Positions 7,591 through 16,438 of a DNA stretch of 64,000 bases are shown in pieces. The notes under the pieces are model-generated. The model made no database searches and was not told the origin of the DNA. It worked only from the letters and a program-made list of their open reading frames with translations. Numbering within the stretch: the first letter of the stretch is position 1; every line of letters starts with the position of its first letter. This stretch comes from CAZPNX01 sp964518765 (GTDB lineage Bacteria; Edwardsbacteria; AC1; EtOH8). The DNA lies in the NCBI GenBank assembly GCA_964518765.1, contig CAZFJC010000006.1, positions 1-64,000 on the forward strand, given 5' to 3'. The translations under genes and the position numbers were made by a program.

Positions 7591-9666
7591 ATGAAAAATT
7601 GGTTTATTTTTCTTATTGTACTTGCTCTAGTAACTTTAAGTTATTACTGCAAAGCAGGGACTCCATGGATTCAGGATAAATTCATAATAATGAACCAATG
7701 TGGAGATCCAACAATACATTTGTGGCATAATCTTGATTCAATAGCTGTACTTTTACAGAACAATAGGGTTGACCCCATTGATTCAGCCAATTTCCAATTA
7801 TTTAAAGATGCCCATTTTAACCTGATGTTCGGAGATAGAGCAAAACAACCAATAAGATATAAATACATGCTTTCATTGGCTGCAAAGGTGGATATCAAAT
7901 GTTTGATTTGTGATGATAGATTTTGGGGTTTTGGTTCGGGTGAAGACACAATGTATATAGAAGATGGCAGTGGTTGGTACAAACCATATAGTGATAGTGT
8001 CGCTGATGTTATAGTAAATTACTTGCTCAGTGACACGAACACAGCACGCCAAAATGCTTGGTATGGTTTTACGCTTTATGACGAGCTGCCTATACCTTAT
8101 GACTATGGTGATTTTACAACAAATCTAACGGCAACAAAATACTCAAATTACAGGCAATGGTTTACGCATTTTAGGGAAAATACAGAAAATAAATTAATGT
8201 ACATAAAATTACTGCCTGTTTACGCATTTAACGAAGGCAGTTGGAGATTTCCTGGTTTAGCCTACCCGACTGATACAATGAGAGCGATAGAATATGAAAA
8301 GTACCTTGACTGGTTTAGTGGGAATATTCCATTAGGATACCCGGATACAACACCAATAACTTTGGATGTGATGCAATGCGATTATTATCACTTGCTTGAC
8401 GATGGACGTTGTGAGACATTCTACAATTGGGACGCCTTGAGAAGAAAGTCCGGGAATAGGCCATTCTGGGCACATGTAATGTCAATGCAGCATTTTGATT
8501 ATCTTAACCCAAGATCGCAACATCTTAGGCATTCCGCTTTTGTACCTATAGCATATGGGGCAAAAGGTTTGGGTTGGTATCAGTATTATTCTGATAATTA
8601 TGATTATGATCATGGTGAAGCGATAGTAACTAACGATCCTATAAATCCCGGAAGGGATGTGGCCACTGAAAAATACGAAAAAATAAAAATGATTAATAAG
8701 TATATTGAAGAAATAATTGGACCAGTTGCAGTATGTTCAAAATATTTTGCCGCTTACCATGCTGATACGGTTCCAACAAAGGATAATGTCATAGATCACC
8801 TGATTAATCAAGGATCCTATATAATTGATAGTGTCTCGAATAATAATTGCATGGTAGGAATATTAAGAGATATAACAGATAATAGTGTTTTTTACGGCTT
8901 TATTATTTATAAAGAAGGCGGTTTTGATACTGAAGACCTTGATGATCCTGAGCAAGTAGATGTCTGGCTGAAAGGTAATTATTTGGTCGATCTTACATCC
9001 AGTATTTTTTCCGACGAATATCAATGGGTAAAACCAACAGTTACCTACTTTCCAATAAATAATACTACTAAATTTACCTTGTCTTTAGCCCGGGGTGAAG
9101 GAAGAATGTTTAAAATATCGATGCCGGAAAACATCACTGTTTCAAATGATACTCGAGAAGGCAGCGTTTATGAGGCAACGAAGAATATAACAACTGATAA
9201 TGTGATATTCAATAATAACAATATTGTGCGAAGCGGAAATGCAATTAAATTAAATGCTGGTTCGCGTATAAGAATTAATCAAAGCGGTTCTACGTTTAAA
9301 GCATACATCGATACGGTTCTGGCGCAATATTCAGGCGAAGGGGGAAAGAAGTCATTTACTAACATTCTTAATAGAAGCCTTACTGACAGACCGGAAAGAT
9401 TGGATTTAGCGCTGACTTCTGGAAACTACCCCAATCCTTTCAAAAAAAATACACTCCTCAAGTATACAATTCCCGAAAAGTGCCTGGTCACAATTAAGGT
9501 TTATAATATCTTGGGGAGAAGAGTTAAAACAATATTAAGTGAAGAGAAAATGCCAGGAAAACATCAGGTAGATTTTAAAAGGGGACAACTATCGTCCGGG
9601 ATTTACTTTTACCAAATAGAGGCAGGTGATAGTAAAATTGTTAATAAAATGGCAATTATTAATTAA
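7591..9666 (+). CDS. AT-rich secreted protein with type-IX-like sorting domain, possible glycoside-hydrolase-like core
   Basis: 691 residues, strikingly AT-rich compared with the flanking genes. Residues 1-22 form a signal peptide. The central region contains TIM-barrel-looking segments (DAHFNLMFGD, WYGFTLYDELP with an acidic pair after a strand, TLDVMQCDYYHLL, ending at GAKGLGWYQYY), which resemble glycoside-hydrolase-like or putative-carbohydrate-active folds, but I cannot assign a family. Residues from about 605 are a classic sorting domain: NYPNPFKKNT, VYNILGRRVKT, LSSGIYFYQIEAGD and a final KMAIIN. A good Shine-Dalgarno (TTGGAG) precedes the ATG. Probably horizontally acquired, extracellular, and co-transcribed with the next gene. 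Confidence 0.8.
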   Translation: MKNWFIFLIVLALVTLSYYCKAGTPWIQDKFIIMNQCGDPTIHLWHNLDSIAVLLQNNRVDPIDSANFQLFKDAHFNLMFGDRAKQPIRYKYMLSLAAKVDIKCLICDDRFWGFGSGEDTMYIEDGSGWYKPYSDSVADVIVNYLLSDTNTARQNAWYGFTLYDELPIPYDYGDFTTNLTATKYSNYRQWFTHFRENTENKLMYIKLLPVYAFNEGSWRFPGLAYPTDTMRAIEYEKYLDWFSGNIPLGYPDTTPITLDVMQCDYYHLLDDGRCETFYNWDALRRKSGNRPFWAHVMSMQHFDYLNPRSQHLRHSAFVPIAYGAKGLGWYQYYSDNYDYDHGEAIVTNDPINPGRDVATEKYEKIKMINKYIEEIIGPVAVCSKYFAAYHADTVPTKDNVIDHLINQGSYIIDSVSNNNCMVGILRDITDNSVFYGFIIYKEGGFDTEDLDDPEQVDVWLKGNYLVDLTSSIFSDEYQWVKPTVTYFPINNTTKFTLSLARGEGRMFKISMPENITVSNDTREGSVYEATKNITTDNVIFNNNNIVRSGNAIKLNAGSRIRINQSGSTFKAYIDTVLAQYSGEGGKKSFTNILNRSLTDRPERLDLALTSGNYPNPFKKNTLLKYTIPEKCLVTIKVYNILGRRVKTILSEEKMPGKHQVDFKRGQLSSGIYFYQIEAGDSKIVNKMAIIN

Positions 9667-9676
9667 GGGGAATGAC

Positions 9677-10699
9677 ATGAAAAAGATTTTCTCGTCAATA
9701 ATAGTCCTTTTTTGCGCACAATGCGTTTTTGCGCAACTTTCTGTCAATAATAACATGGTTTGGTCAACCAATGGTTTATGGATAGGCTGTGATTCTTTAC
9801 AAGTACCGTCATTTCCAAGGGCAAGAATTGAATTATCGACGATAGACGGTTCAACGGCATTGAGAATATGTGGTGATTATCACCCCGACGACTATTATCT
9901 AAATATTATTTCAGGAGTACACGCGTTAGGGGGCCGAAGTTATATTTTTAGGGTGAAAGATTTAAGTGGACCAACTGATCTGGATGCCATGAAATTAATA
10001 GCTAAAAATGGCACTATATTAATAAAAAAACTGGCATTGGGCAACAAAGACACGATAGCTCAAAAACCATTGCATATATTTACTCACGATGATTCAACGG
10101 CATTAAGAATTTGTGGTGAATATCAACCTGATCAATATTACTTAGATATTTTATCAAGAAAGTATGGTGATGGTGATAGAAATTATGAATTCAGAGTAAA
10201 AGATATTGATGGCTTGCAGGATTCGGCAGTTTTAACTATTGTAGGTCAAAATGGTAATATTGGTATTGGGAAATCCTCGCCAGTATATAAACTTGATGTA
10301 AATGGTTCAACAAATATTAATGGAAACACAACTATTAATGGAAGCATTGGTGTAGGTACTATTAGCCCTAGTGTAAAAATGGACGTAAATGGTGACATTG
10401 CTTTGCATGATAGCACGCCACCAGCACTTCAATCGGTAAATAACAATTATCAGATAGGAAACCATTCTTTACTTAGGCTCAAAAGCAATCAATCGGCGAC
10501 AATTACAGGTTTTTCAGGTGGTGTACAAGGTAAAGTATTGTGGATTATTAACGTCGGATATAATACAATAATATTGGCAGATCAAAGCCCCTTTTCTTCT
10601 CCGTCCAATAGGATTATTGGGAGTGTTCGCTTAAGTCAAAATCAGACATCAATGCTTTGGTATGATAGTACAACTCAAAGGTGGAGAGTATTAAAATAA
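9677..10699 (+). CDS. AT-rich secreted protein with duplicated module and tail-fibre-like repeats
   Basis: 340 residues when started at the ATG at 9677, which is preceded by AAGGGG and opens a clear signal peptide (MKKIFSSIIVLF...CVFAQ). Two similar modules follow: DGSTALRICGDYHPDDYYLN near residue 55 and DDSTALRICGEYQPDQYYLD near residue 140, each ending in (F/E)RVKD. The second half has NGNIGIGKSSPVYKLDVNG and GVGTISPSVKMDVNGD, a pattern typical of phage tail-fibre-like and FCB surface proteins that end before an S74 chaperone; no S74 domain is seen here. AT-rich like its upstream partner, 10 bp away. Function unknown, likely extracellular and perhaps trimeric. Confidence 0.75.
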   Translation: MKKIFSSIIVLFCAQCVFAQLSVNNNMVWSTNGLWIGCDSLQVPSFPRARIELSTIDGSTALRICGDYHPDDYYLNIISGVHALGGRSYIFRVKDLSGPTDLDAMKLIAKNGTILIKKLALGNKDTIAQKPLHIFTHDDSTALRICGEYQPDQYYLDILSRKYGDGDRNYEFRVKDIDGLQDSAVLTIVGQNGNIGIGKSSPVYKLDVNGSTNINGNTTINGSIGVGTISPSVKMDVNGDIALHDSTPPALQSVNNNYQIGNHSLLRLKSNQSATITGFSGGVQGKVLWIINVGYNTIILADQSPFSSPSNRIIGSVRLSQNQTSMLWYDSTTQRWRVLK

Positions 10700-10730
10700 G
10701 ACATATATTTTCAATAATTGGTCCTTTATA

Positions 10731-12341
10731 ATGTCCTACCTCGTCCTCGCCCGCAAGTGGCGGCCACAGACCTTCGAGGAGATCGTCGGCCAGGACCACG
10801 TCACCACCACCCTGCGGAACTCCATCCGGGCCGGGCGGATCGCCCATGCCTACCTGTTCGCCGGGCCGCGGGGGGTGGGCAAGACCACCGCCGCCCGCAT
10901 CCTGGCCAAGGCAGTTAATTGCGTCCAGGGGCCTACCGAACATCCCTGCAACCAGTGCAGCTCCTGCCGAGAGATCACCGCTTCGCGCAGCATGGACGTC
11001 TCCGAGATCGACGGCGCCTCCAACCGCGGCATCGATGAGATCCGGGACCTTCGGGAGAGCGTCCAGTACTCGCCGGCCCAGGGGCGGCGCCGGGTGTACA
11101 TCATCGACGAGGTCCATATGCTGACCAAGGAGGCCTTCAATGCCCTATTGAAGACGCTGGAGGAGCCACCGGCCCACGCCATGTTCATCTTCGCCACCAC
11201 CGAGGCCGGCAAGGTGCCGATGACCATCCTCTCCCGCTGCCAGCGATTCGACTTTCGACGCATTGCCACCGCCGATATGGTGGCCCACCTTAAGGCGATG
11301 CTTCAGTCCGAGGGGATCGAGGCCGACGAGGAGAGCCTCTTCCTGGTGGCCCAGAAGGCCGAGGGTAGCCTCCGCGATGCCATCAGCCTGTTGGACCAGC
11401 TAATCTCCTACGGTGGTCGATCCATCTCGGCCGGCGACGTCCGCAGCGTGCTGGGGCTGGTCGATACCTCGCTATACTTTCGAGCGGTGGAGCTGGCCAG
11501 GTCCGGGGACGCGGCCGGGGCCTTGGCCATGATCGAGGAGCTATCAGCGGGCGGTTACGATCTGCAGGAGTTCGTTTTAGGCCTGTTGGGCCACCTGCGC
11601 CGACTCCTTTACATCAGCTGCGGTGCCGGGGAGATCGCCCTGGCGGCCGCCCCTCCGGAGGAGAGGAGCCGCTATGTCCAGCAGTCGGCCGGCATGGACG
11701 CCCGGGACCTGATGCGCATGATCAGGTTGCTGGCCGAGGCCGAGGCCTCTATGAGGAGAAGCACCCAGCCGCGGCTGATCCTGGAGCTGGCCTACGCCCG
11801 GCTCTGCACCATGGATGCCACCGTCCGCATCGAAGGGCTTCTGAGCAGATTGGACGGGGCCCAGGACGGAGGCCCCGGGACGGCGGCCCCGGGCGGGGGA
11901 GAAGAGACCGTCGAGAAGGCCGTGCCGCCCGGACCTTCGGAGGAGTTGGGCGCCACTCAGGGGGGGCAGGACATAGAGGCGCTCTGGAACAGCCTGCTGT
12001 CCGAGGTCAAAGGGATCAACATGATCCTGGGGACCTGTCTGGAATCGGCCCGTCCGATGGGGGTGCGGGACGGGAACCTGGTGCTCGGATTCTCCGGGCC
12101 GCAGGCCAATTTCTCCATGGCCAAGATGGAGAACAAACAGCTGGCCTGCCTGGTCGAAGAGCAGGCTGCCAAGCTCTGGGGATGCCGACTGAGGGTGATC
12201 TGTCAGCTGGAGGACGCCCACAAGGAGGTACTGCTGAAGAGGACCAGCCGGGAGGACGAAGTTGAGCGCCGCCGCCTGCAGGCCCAGAGCTCGCCGCTGA
12301 TTAGCAAGTTCATGAAGGCGGTCGATGGCGAGGTGCTCTAG
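10731..12341 (+). CDS. dnaX: DNA polymerase III subunits gamma/tau
   Basis: 536-residue clamp-loader ATPase. The AAA+ Walker A GPRGVGKT is at residues 44-51, the zinc-binding cysteines are Cys63, Cys72, Cys75 and Cys78, Walker B IIDEVHML lies near residue 125 and the sensor SRC motif follows TTEAGKVPMTIL. A tau-like C-terminal half is present after a Pro/Gly-rich linker (about residues 380-410). The canonical opening MSYLVLARKWRP fixes the start, although no Shine-Dalgarno precedes it. Composition switches abruptly from AT-rich to GC-rich at this gene. No gene for a YbaB-type nucleoid protein lies between dnaX and recR. Confidence 0.96.
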   Translation: MSYLVLARKWRPQTFEEIVGQDHVTTTLRNSIRAGRIAHAYLFAGPRGVGKTTAARILAKAVNCVQGPTEHPCNQCSSCREITASRSMDVSEIDGASNRGIDEIRDLRESVQYSPAQGRRRVYIIDEVHMLTKEAFNALLKTLEEPPAHAMFIFATTEAGKVPMTILSRCQRFDFRRIATADMVAHLKAMLQSEGIEADEESLFLVAQKAEGSLRDAISLLDQLISYGGRSISAGDVRSVLGLVDTSLYFRAVELARSGDAAGALAMIEELSAGGYDLQEFVLGLLGHLRRLLYISCGAGEIALAAAPPEERSRYVQQSAGMDARDLMRMIRLLAEAEASMRRSTQPRLILELAYARLCTMDATVRIEGLLSRLDGAQDGGPGTAAPGGGEETVEKAVPPGPSEELGATQGGQDIEALWNSLLSEVKGINMILGTCLESARPMGVRDGNLVLGFSGPQANFSMAKMENKQLACLVEEQAAKLWGCRLRVICQLEDAHKEVLLKRTSREDEVERRRLQAQSSPLISKFMKAVDGEVL

Positions 12342-12372
12342 CCGTCATCACACCGACATTCTGCCAGATACC

Positions 12373-12972
12373 ATGAACTCCGACTCGCCATCCCTCAACC
12401 GGACCATCGACGAGCTGATGAAGCTGCCGGGGATAGGCCGGAAGACCGCCCAGCGGCTGGCCTTCCATCTGCTGAAGTCCCCGGCCGAGGAGGCCAGGGC
12501 CCTGGCCCAGGCTATCCTCGAGCTCAAGGACAAGGTCCGCTTCTGCCGAGAGTGCTTTAACGCGGCCGAGGAGGAGCTTTGCGCCGTTTGCCGCGATCCC
12601 CAGAGGGACCGGGGGCTGATCTGCGTGGTGGAGGAGGCCAGCGACCTGATGGCGGTGGAGAGGACGGCCGAATACCGAGGGATTTTCCATGTCCTCCAGG
12701 GGCACCTCTCGCCTTTAGACGGCATCGGCCCGGACGACATCAGGGCCCGGGAGCTTATGGAGAGGCTGGGGCGCTCGTCGGTCAGGGAGGTGATCGTGGC
12801 CACCAACCCCAACGCCGAGGGCGAGGCCACCGCCGTCTATCTGACCCGCCTCATAAAGCCGATGGGCATCAAGGTTACCAGGATCGCCCGGGGCCTTCCG
12901 GTGGGAAGCGACCTCGAGTTCTCGGACGAAGTGACCCTGGCCCGGGCGCTGGAGGGAAGGCTGGAGCTGTGA
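12373..12972 (+). CDS. recR: Recombination mediator protein RecR
   Basis: With the ATG at 12373 the protein has 199 residues, the family norm; the upstream extension to 12325 would overlap dnaX and is not conserved. Helix-hairpin-helix LPGIGRKTAQRLAF is at residues 18-31, zinc ligands are Cys58, Cys61, Cys70 and Cys73, and the Toprim domain begins at LICVVEEASDLMAVE, with TNPNAEGEATAVYL near residue 140. RecR acts with RecO/RecF in loading RecA at gaps. It lies 31 bp after dnaX, its usual neighbour. Confidence 0.95.
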   Translation: MNSDSPSLNRTIDELMKLPGIGRKTAQRLAFHLLKSPAEEARALAQAILELKDKVRFCRECFNAAEEELCAVCRDPQRDRGLICVVEEASDLMAVERTAEYRGIFHVLQGHLSPLDGIGPDDIRARELMERLGRSSVREVIVATNPNAEGEATAVYLTRLIKPMGIKVTRIARGLPVGSDLEFSDEVTLARALEGRLEL

Positions 12973-14252
12973 GGGACGGACTGTCCTACAGGGGCCTGGG
13001 GTTCGCTTTATTTGCGGTTCTGGCGTCAGCCTGCGCGGCCGGCGCGGCGACCATGGGCCTCAGAGAGACGGCCGAGAAGCTGATCGTCGATTACTCGGCC
13101 AGCCGGCGCGCCAGGACGAGGCTCTCCGGGCAGATAAACGTGATGGTCCGTCCCTTCGCCTGCGGGGAGTCCTTCAAGCATGAGGATGTCGGCGCCCTGG
13201 CGTCCGAGATCATCATCCAGCACCTGATGGGTTTCAAGCAGATCAAGGTGCTGCAAAACGAGCCGGCGACGGCCTTGCCCGAAGGCGCCGACCGGAGTAC
13301 GGGGATTCAGGAATCCTACGGTCCGGCCTTGCTGTTGACGGGCAGCATCGACCGCCGCGGCGACCAGTACCAGATCGGGATCAGCCTGGTGGATCGCGCC
13401 ACCCTGGTGGAGATAGACAGGCGTCAGATCAACATGTCGGGCAGGGATTTTCACCGGTTGCTGGGCCGATATCTCAGATGGAAGCACCGCCTCTGGGATC
13501 TTCAACCGTACCTTCAGGGGCTGTACACCGAGCGCTACCTGGCCGAGGGCTACCCCTCCAGGCTGATTACCTCCAGCCATATGGGGGTGAGCGCCTCCAC
13601 CCTGGTGGAGACATCCCGGATGGCCATTGACGAAACGGCCGAGTTCACCGCCGGACTCAGGATAGTCCACCGGCAGAGGATGATGCTGGATCTGGCCTAC
13701 ACCGCCCACGGCCACTCGACCTCGAAGGGCCAGTTTCTGGCGACCATGATCAACCAATACGACCCCAACGTAAGCGGCCGACTGCTGATGTACCTCAGCT
13801 CTTCAAGCTGGACCGCCACCTTCTGCGGCTACAGGAAACTCTATGGGACGCTTTACGGATATGCCGGGGCGGGGTGGGAAAGGACGCGCATCGACCAAAC
13901 CGTGTCCTCGATGACCAGGTTCCAGTTCTCCGGCAGCGGCGGCAAGGTCGAGGTCAAGGGATACTTCCTGTCGCCCCAGGAAGCCCTGGTGGAGGGAGGG
14001 GTGATCACCGACCGGGCGGCGCTCCCCATCCTGCGGACCGGCATCGAGTGGCGCCCCGGTCGCATAGGCTTCAATTTTCTGGCTACCTATCGCCTCGGAG
14101 ACGGCGATTTCCGGCCGGTCACCATGGCGGTCGAGGAGGTGTTCTATCCCAACAGCGGCGAGCCCGAGAGAATTTCCTATACCGTCATGGACGTGACCCG
14201 CTACCGCCTGCCCCGTCTCTCGATAGGCGCCGCTTTCACCCTGTCCCTTTAA
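12969..14252 (+). CDS. Exported protein with CsgG/FlgO-like N-terminal part and probable outer-membrane C-terminal part
   Basis: Start taken at the GTG at 12969, overlapping the recR stop (GTGA); it opens a signal peptide (GFALFAVLASACAAGAA). 427 residues. Residues about 50-160 (MVRPFACGESFKHEDVGALA, then GPALLLTGSIDRRGDQYQIG, then LVDRATLVEIDR) look like the alpha/beta domain of CsgG/TolB/FlgO-type envelope proteins. From about residue 190 the sequence is alternating, aromatic-rich and ends IGAAFTLSL, consistent with an outer-membrane beta-barrel. I cannot name a family; envelope location is inferred. Translationally coupled to recR, probably by position only. Confidence 0.6.
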   Translation: MRDGLSYRGLGFALFAVLASACAAGAATMGLRETAEKLIVDYSASRRARTRLSGQINVMVRPFACGESFKHEDVGALASEIIIQHLMGFKQIKVLQNEPATALPEGADRSTGIQESYGPALLLTGSIDRRGDQYQIGISLVDRATLVEIDRRQINMSGRDFHRLLGRYLRWKHRLWDLQPYLQGLYTERYLAEGYPSRLITSSHMGVSASTLVETSRMAIDETAEFTAGLRIVHRQRMMLDLAYTAHGHSTSKGQFLATMINQYDPNVSGRLLMYLSSSSWTATFCGYRKLYGTLYGYAGAGWERTRIDQTVSSMTRFQFSGSGGKVEVKGYFLSPQEALVEGGVITDRAALPILRTGIEWRPGRIGFNFLATYRLGDGDFRPVTMAVEEVFYPNSGEPERISYTVMDVTRYRLPRLSIGAAFTLSL

Positions 14253-14264
14253 GCCAAACAGGTC

Positions 14265-15404
14265 ATGTGTATGAGTGGTTTGGATAATCCGGTAGACTGC
14301 AAAAGATTCAACGGTTACAAACCCTGCGGCCCGGGGAAACTATGCGCCGCCTGCCAGGAGCGCCAGCCCCGGGGCAGGATGGTGCTGATCATAAACCTGG
14401 ATGCCCTGGGGGCGGTGCTGATGACCACCGCCCTGCTGCCGGCCGTCAAGCGCCGTGATCCGGTCTCCACCGTCCACTGGGTGACCCTGCCGGCGGCCAT
14501 GCCGCTTCTGGAGAACAATCCCCTCATAGACCGGGTCTGGCCCTACGACTTCGAGACGGTCACCATCCTTCAGTCCATGAGATACCACCGCCTGTACTCG
14601 GTGGACAAATCACCTCGCTCCGACGCCCTGGCCATGATGGTCCCGGCCGGCCAGAAACTTGGCTTCGGACTCGACAGGAACGGCGCCATCGTCCCCTTCA
14701 ACCGGGAGGCGGAATACGCCTACCGGTTGGGGCTGGACGACCGGCTCAAGTTCAAGGAGAACCAGGTGACCGGGGTGCGTTTCCTGGCCCAGGCCCTAAG
14801 ACTGGACTATCGGGGCGACGAGTACATCCTAAAGTTGAGTGACCAGGAGAAAAGCCTGGCCGCCGATTTTCGCCGAAGATACCGGATGACGGACGGCGAC
14901 ATCGCCATCGGCTTCAACACCGGCTGTTCCGATCTTTTCCCCAACAAGAAGATGACGGTGGAGCAGCACCTGTGGCTGATCAAACGCATACGGAAGGGGC
15001 TGCCCAAGGCCAGGCTGGTGCTTTTAGGCGGCCGGGCCGAGACCGAAAGAAACCGGGAGATAGCCAAAAGGGCCGGCCCCTTCGTTATCAACAGCCCAAC
15101 CGAAGAGGGGCTAAGGCGCGGCATAGTTTATCTGCAGGCGTGCGACCTGGTGGTCACCGGCGACACCTCGGCCATGCACATAGCCATAGCCCTAAAAAAA
15201 TGGGTGGTGGTTTGGTTCGGTCTGTCGTGCGCCTCGGAGATCGAGCTTTTTGGGCGAGGCGAGAAGATCGTCTCCAGACTGGACTGCGCCCCCTGCTGGA
15301 AGAAGACCTGCGACCATCTGAGCTGCCTTAAGCAACTGGACATGGAGGCCATGCTGGCGGCGGTGTTGCGCGGCTGCAAAAGGCTGGAGCAATACCGAAA
15401 GTGA
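14265..15404 (+). CDS. Glycosyltransferase family 9 (heptosyltransferase-like) with Cys-rich ends
   Basis: 379 residues. The GT9 core is evident: LIINLDALGAVLMTTALLPAVK, GFNTGCSD, LVLLGGRAETERN and DLVVTGDTSAMHIAIAL with the nucleotide-sugar site. Such enzymes add heptose or other sugars to LPS core or similar glycolipids at the cytoplasmic face. The first 32 residues carry Cys2, Cys12 and three further cysteines (KPCGPGKLCAAC) and the C-terminus holds CAPCWKKTC and a later Cys, suggesting a metal site formed by both ends. The next gene overlaps its stop (GTGA), and encodes a second GT9. Confidence 0.85.
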   Translation: MCMSGLDNPVDCKRFNGYKPCGPGKLCAACQERQPRGRMVLIINLDALGAVLMTTALLPAVKRRDPVSTVHWVTLPAAMPLLENNPLIDRVWPYDFETVTILQSMRYHRLYSVDKSPRSDALAMMVPAGQKLGFGLDRNGAIVPFNREAEYAYRLGLDDRLKFKENQVTGVRFLAQALRLDYRGDEYILKLSDQEKSLAADFRRRYRMTDGDIAIGFNTGCSDLFPNKKMTVEQHLWLIKRIRKGLPKARLVLLGGRAETERNREIAKRAGPFVINSPTEEGLRRGIVYLQACDLVVTGDTSAMHIAIALKKWVVVWFGLSCASEIELFGRGEKIVSRLDCAPCWKKTCDHLSCLKQLDMEAMLAAVLRGCKRLEQYRK

Positions 15405-16438
15405 GTCCCAACCCTCCGCGCCCAAAAATCCTGCTGGTACGCACCGACCGCATTGGGGATTTAGTGCTCTCATTGCCGGCGGCCTCTTTGATAAAAAGAC
15501 GGATCCCGGGGGCCGTGGTCCACTTCCTCACCCAGCCCTACACCGCGCCCCTGGCTGCCATGGCCCCGGATGTGGACGCGGTTATACTGGACGAGTCCCA
15601 GGGAGCCTGGGGGCTTTCCCGAAGGCTGGCGGCCGGAGATTACGATACCGCCGTTCTGCTCCACCCCACCGCCCGGCTGGCCGGGGCGCTTCTTTTGGCC
15701 GGCATCCCAACCCGTGCTGGCACCGCCTACCGGGCCTACAGCTTTTTGCTTAACAGGCGGATTCCCCTGCACCGGAAGGACAGCCTTAGCCATGAGTTGG
15801 AACTCAATCTCGAGGTGGTCCGCCGGGGGCTCGGGTTGGACGGCGACGCTTCGGGGGAACAGGCCTTCCTACCCAGGATAACCGTCAGCTCGGAGCAGAG
15901 GGTTGCGGCCGGTTCCCTGCTATCCTCCGACTCCAGCAGGTTGGTGGTGGTACATCCCGGCAGCGGCGGCTCGGCCCGGGACTGGCCGCTATCCTATTTC
16001 GCCGGGCTGATGGATAGGCTGTCTTCACAAGGCTTCGATCTGGCGGTAACCCTGGGGCCTGGCGAGGACGGGCTGAGGCAGACCATTGAGCCGATGTTGG
16101 CAAGCCGTGTCCGTTGGGTTTCCGGGCTAGACCTGGGCCAACTGGCGGCGATCCTTTCGATGGCCAAACTGGTGGTGTCCAACAGCACTGGGCCCTTGCA
16201 TATTGCGGTTGCTGTCGGAGCCAGAGCATTGGGGATCTACTGCCCGGTCAAGCCCTGCCTGCCCCGAAGGTGGGGGCCGTACGGCCCGGGCCACGCGGCC
16301 CTGGTCCCCGAGGTTCCGGTCTGCGAACGTTGTATCGGCCCTGTCTGTCCCCATTGGGACTGCATGGAATCCCTGACGGTGGACAAGGTTTTGTCCCAAG
16401 CCTTGGAGATGCTGAACCAAAAATGGTCCCCCAATTAG
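15401..16438 (+). CDS. Glycosyltransferase family 9 (heptosyltransferase-like)
   Basis: 345 residues, GTG start overlapping the upstream stop. Opens with KILLVRTDRIGDLVLSLPAA, a typical GT9/RfaF-like N-terminus, and contains VVVHPGSGGSARDWPLSYFAGL and LVVSNSTGPLHIAVAVG, the conserved donor-site loop, plus VCERCIGPVCPHWDCM near the end. Likely adds a sugar to the lipid A-core or an equivalent envelope glycolipid. Tandem arrangement with the preceding GT9 suggests consecutive steps of one glycan. Confidence 0.88.
   Translation: MSPNPPRPKILLVRTDRIGDLVLSLPAASLIKRRIPGAVVHFLTQPYTAPLAAMAPDVDAVILDESQGAWGLSRRLAAGDYDTAVLLHPTARLAGALLLAGIPTRAGTAYRAYSFLLNRRIPLHRKDSLSHELELNLEVVRRGLGLDGDASGEQAFLPRITVSSEQRVAAGSLLSSDSSRLVVVHPGSGGSARDWPLSYFAGLMDRLSSQGFDLAVTLGPGEDGLRQTIEPMLASRVRWVSGLDLGQLAAILSMAKLVVSNSTGPLHIAVAVGARALGIYCPVKPCLPRRWGPYGPGHAALVPEVPVCERCIGPVCPHWDCMESLTVDKVLSQALEMLNQKWSPN

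Noticed and set aside
10727..10732. Perfect TATAAT overlapping the dnaX start codon
   Set aside because: A start of transcription here would lie inside dnaX, and no -35 is found 17 bp upstream; probably chance in AT-rich border DNA.
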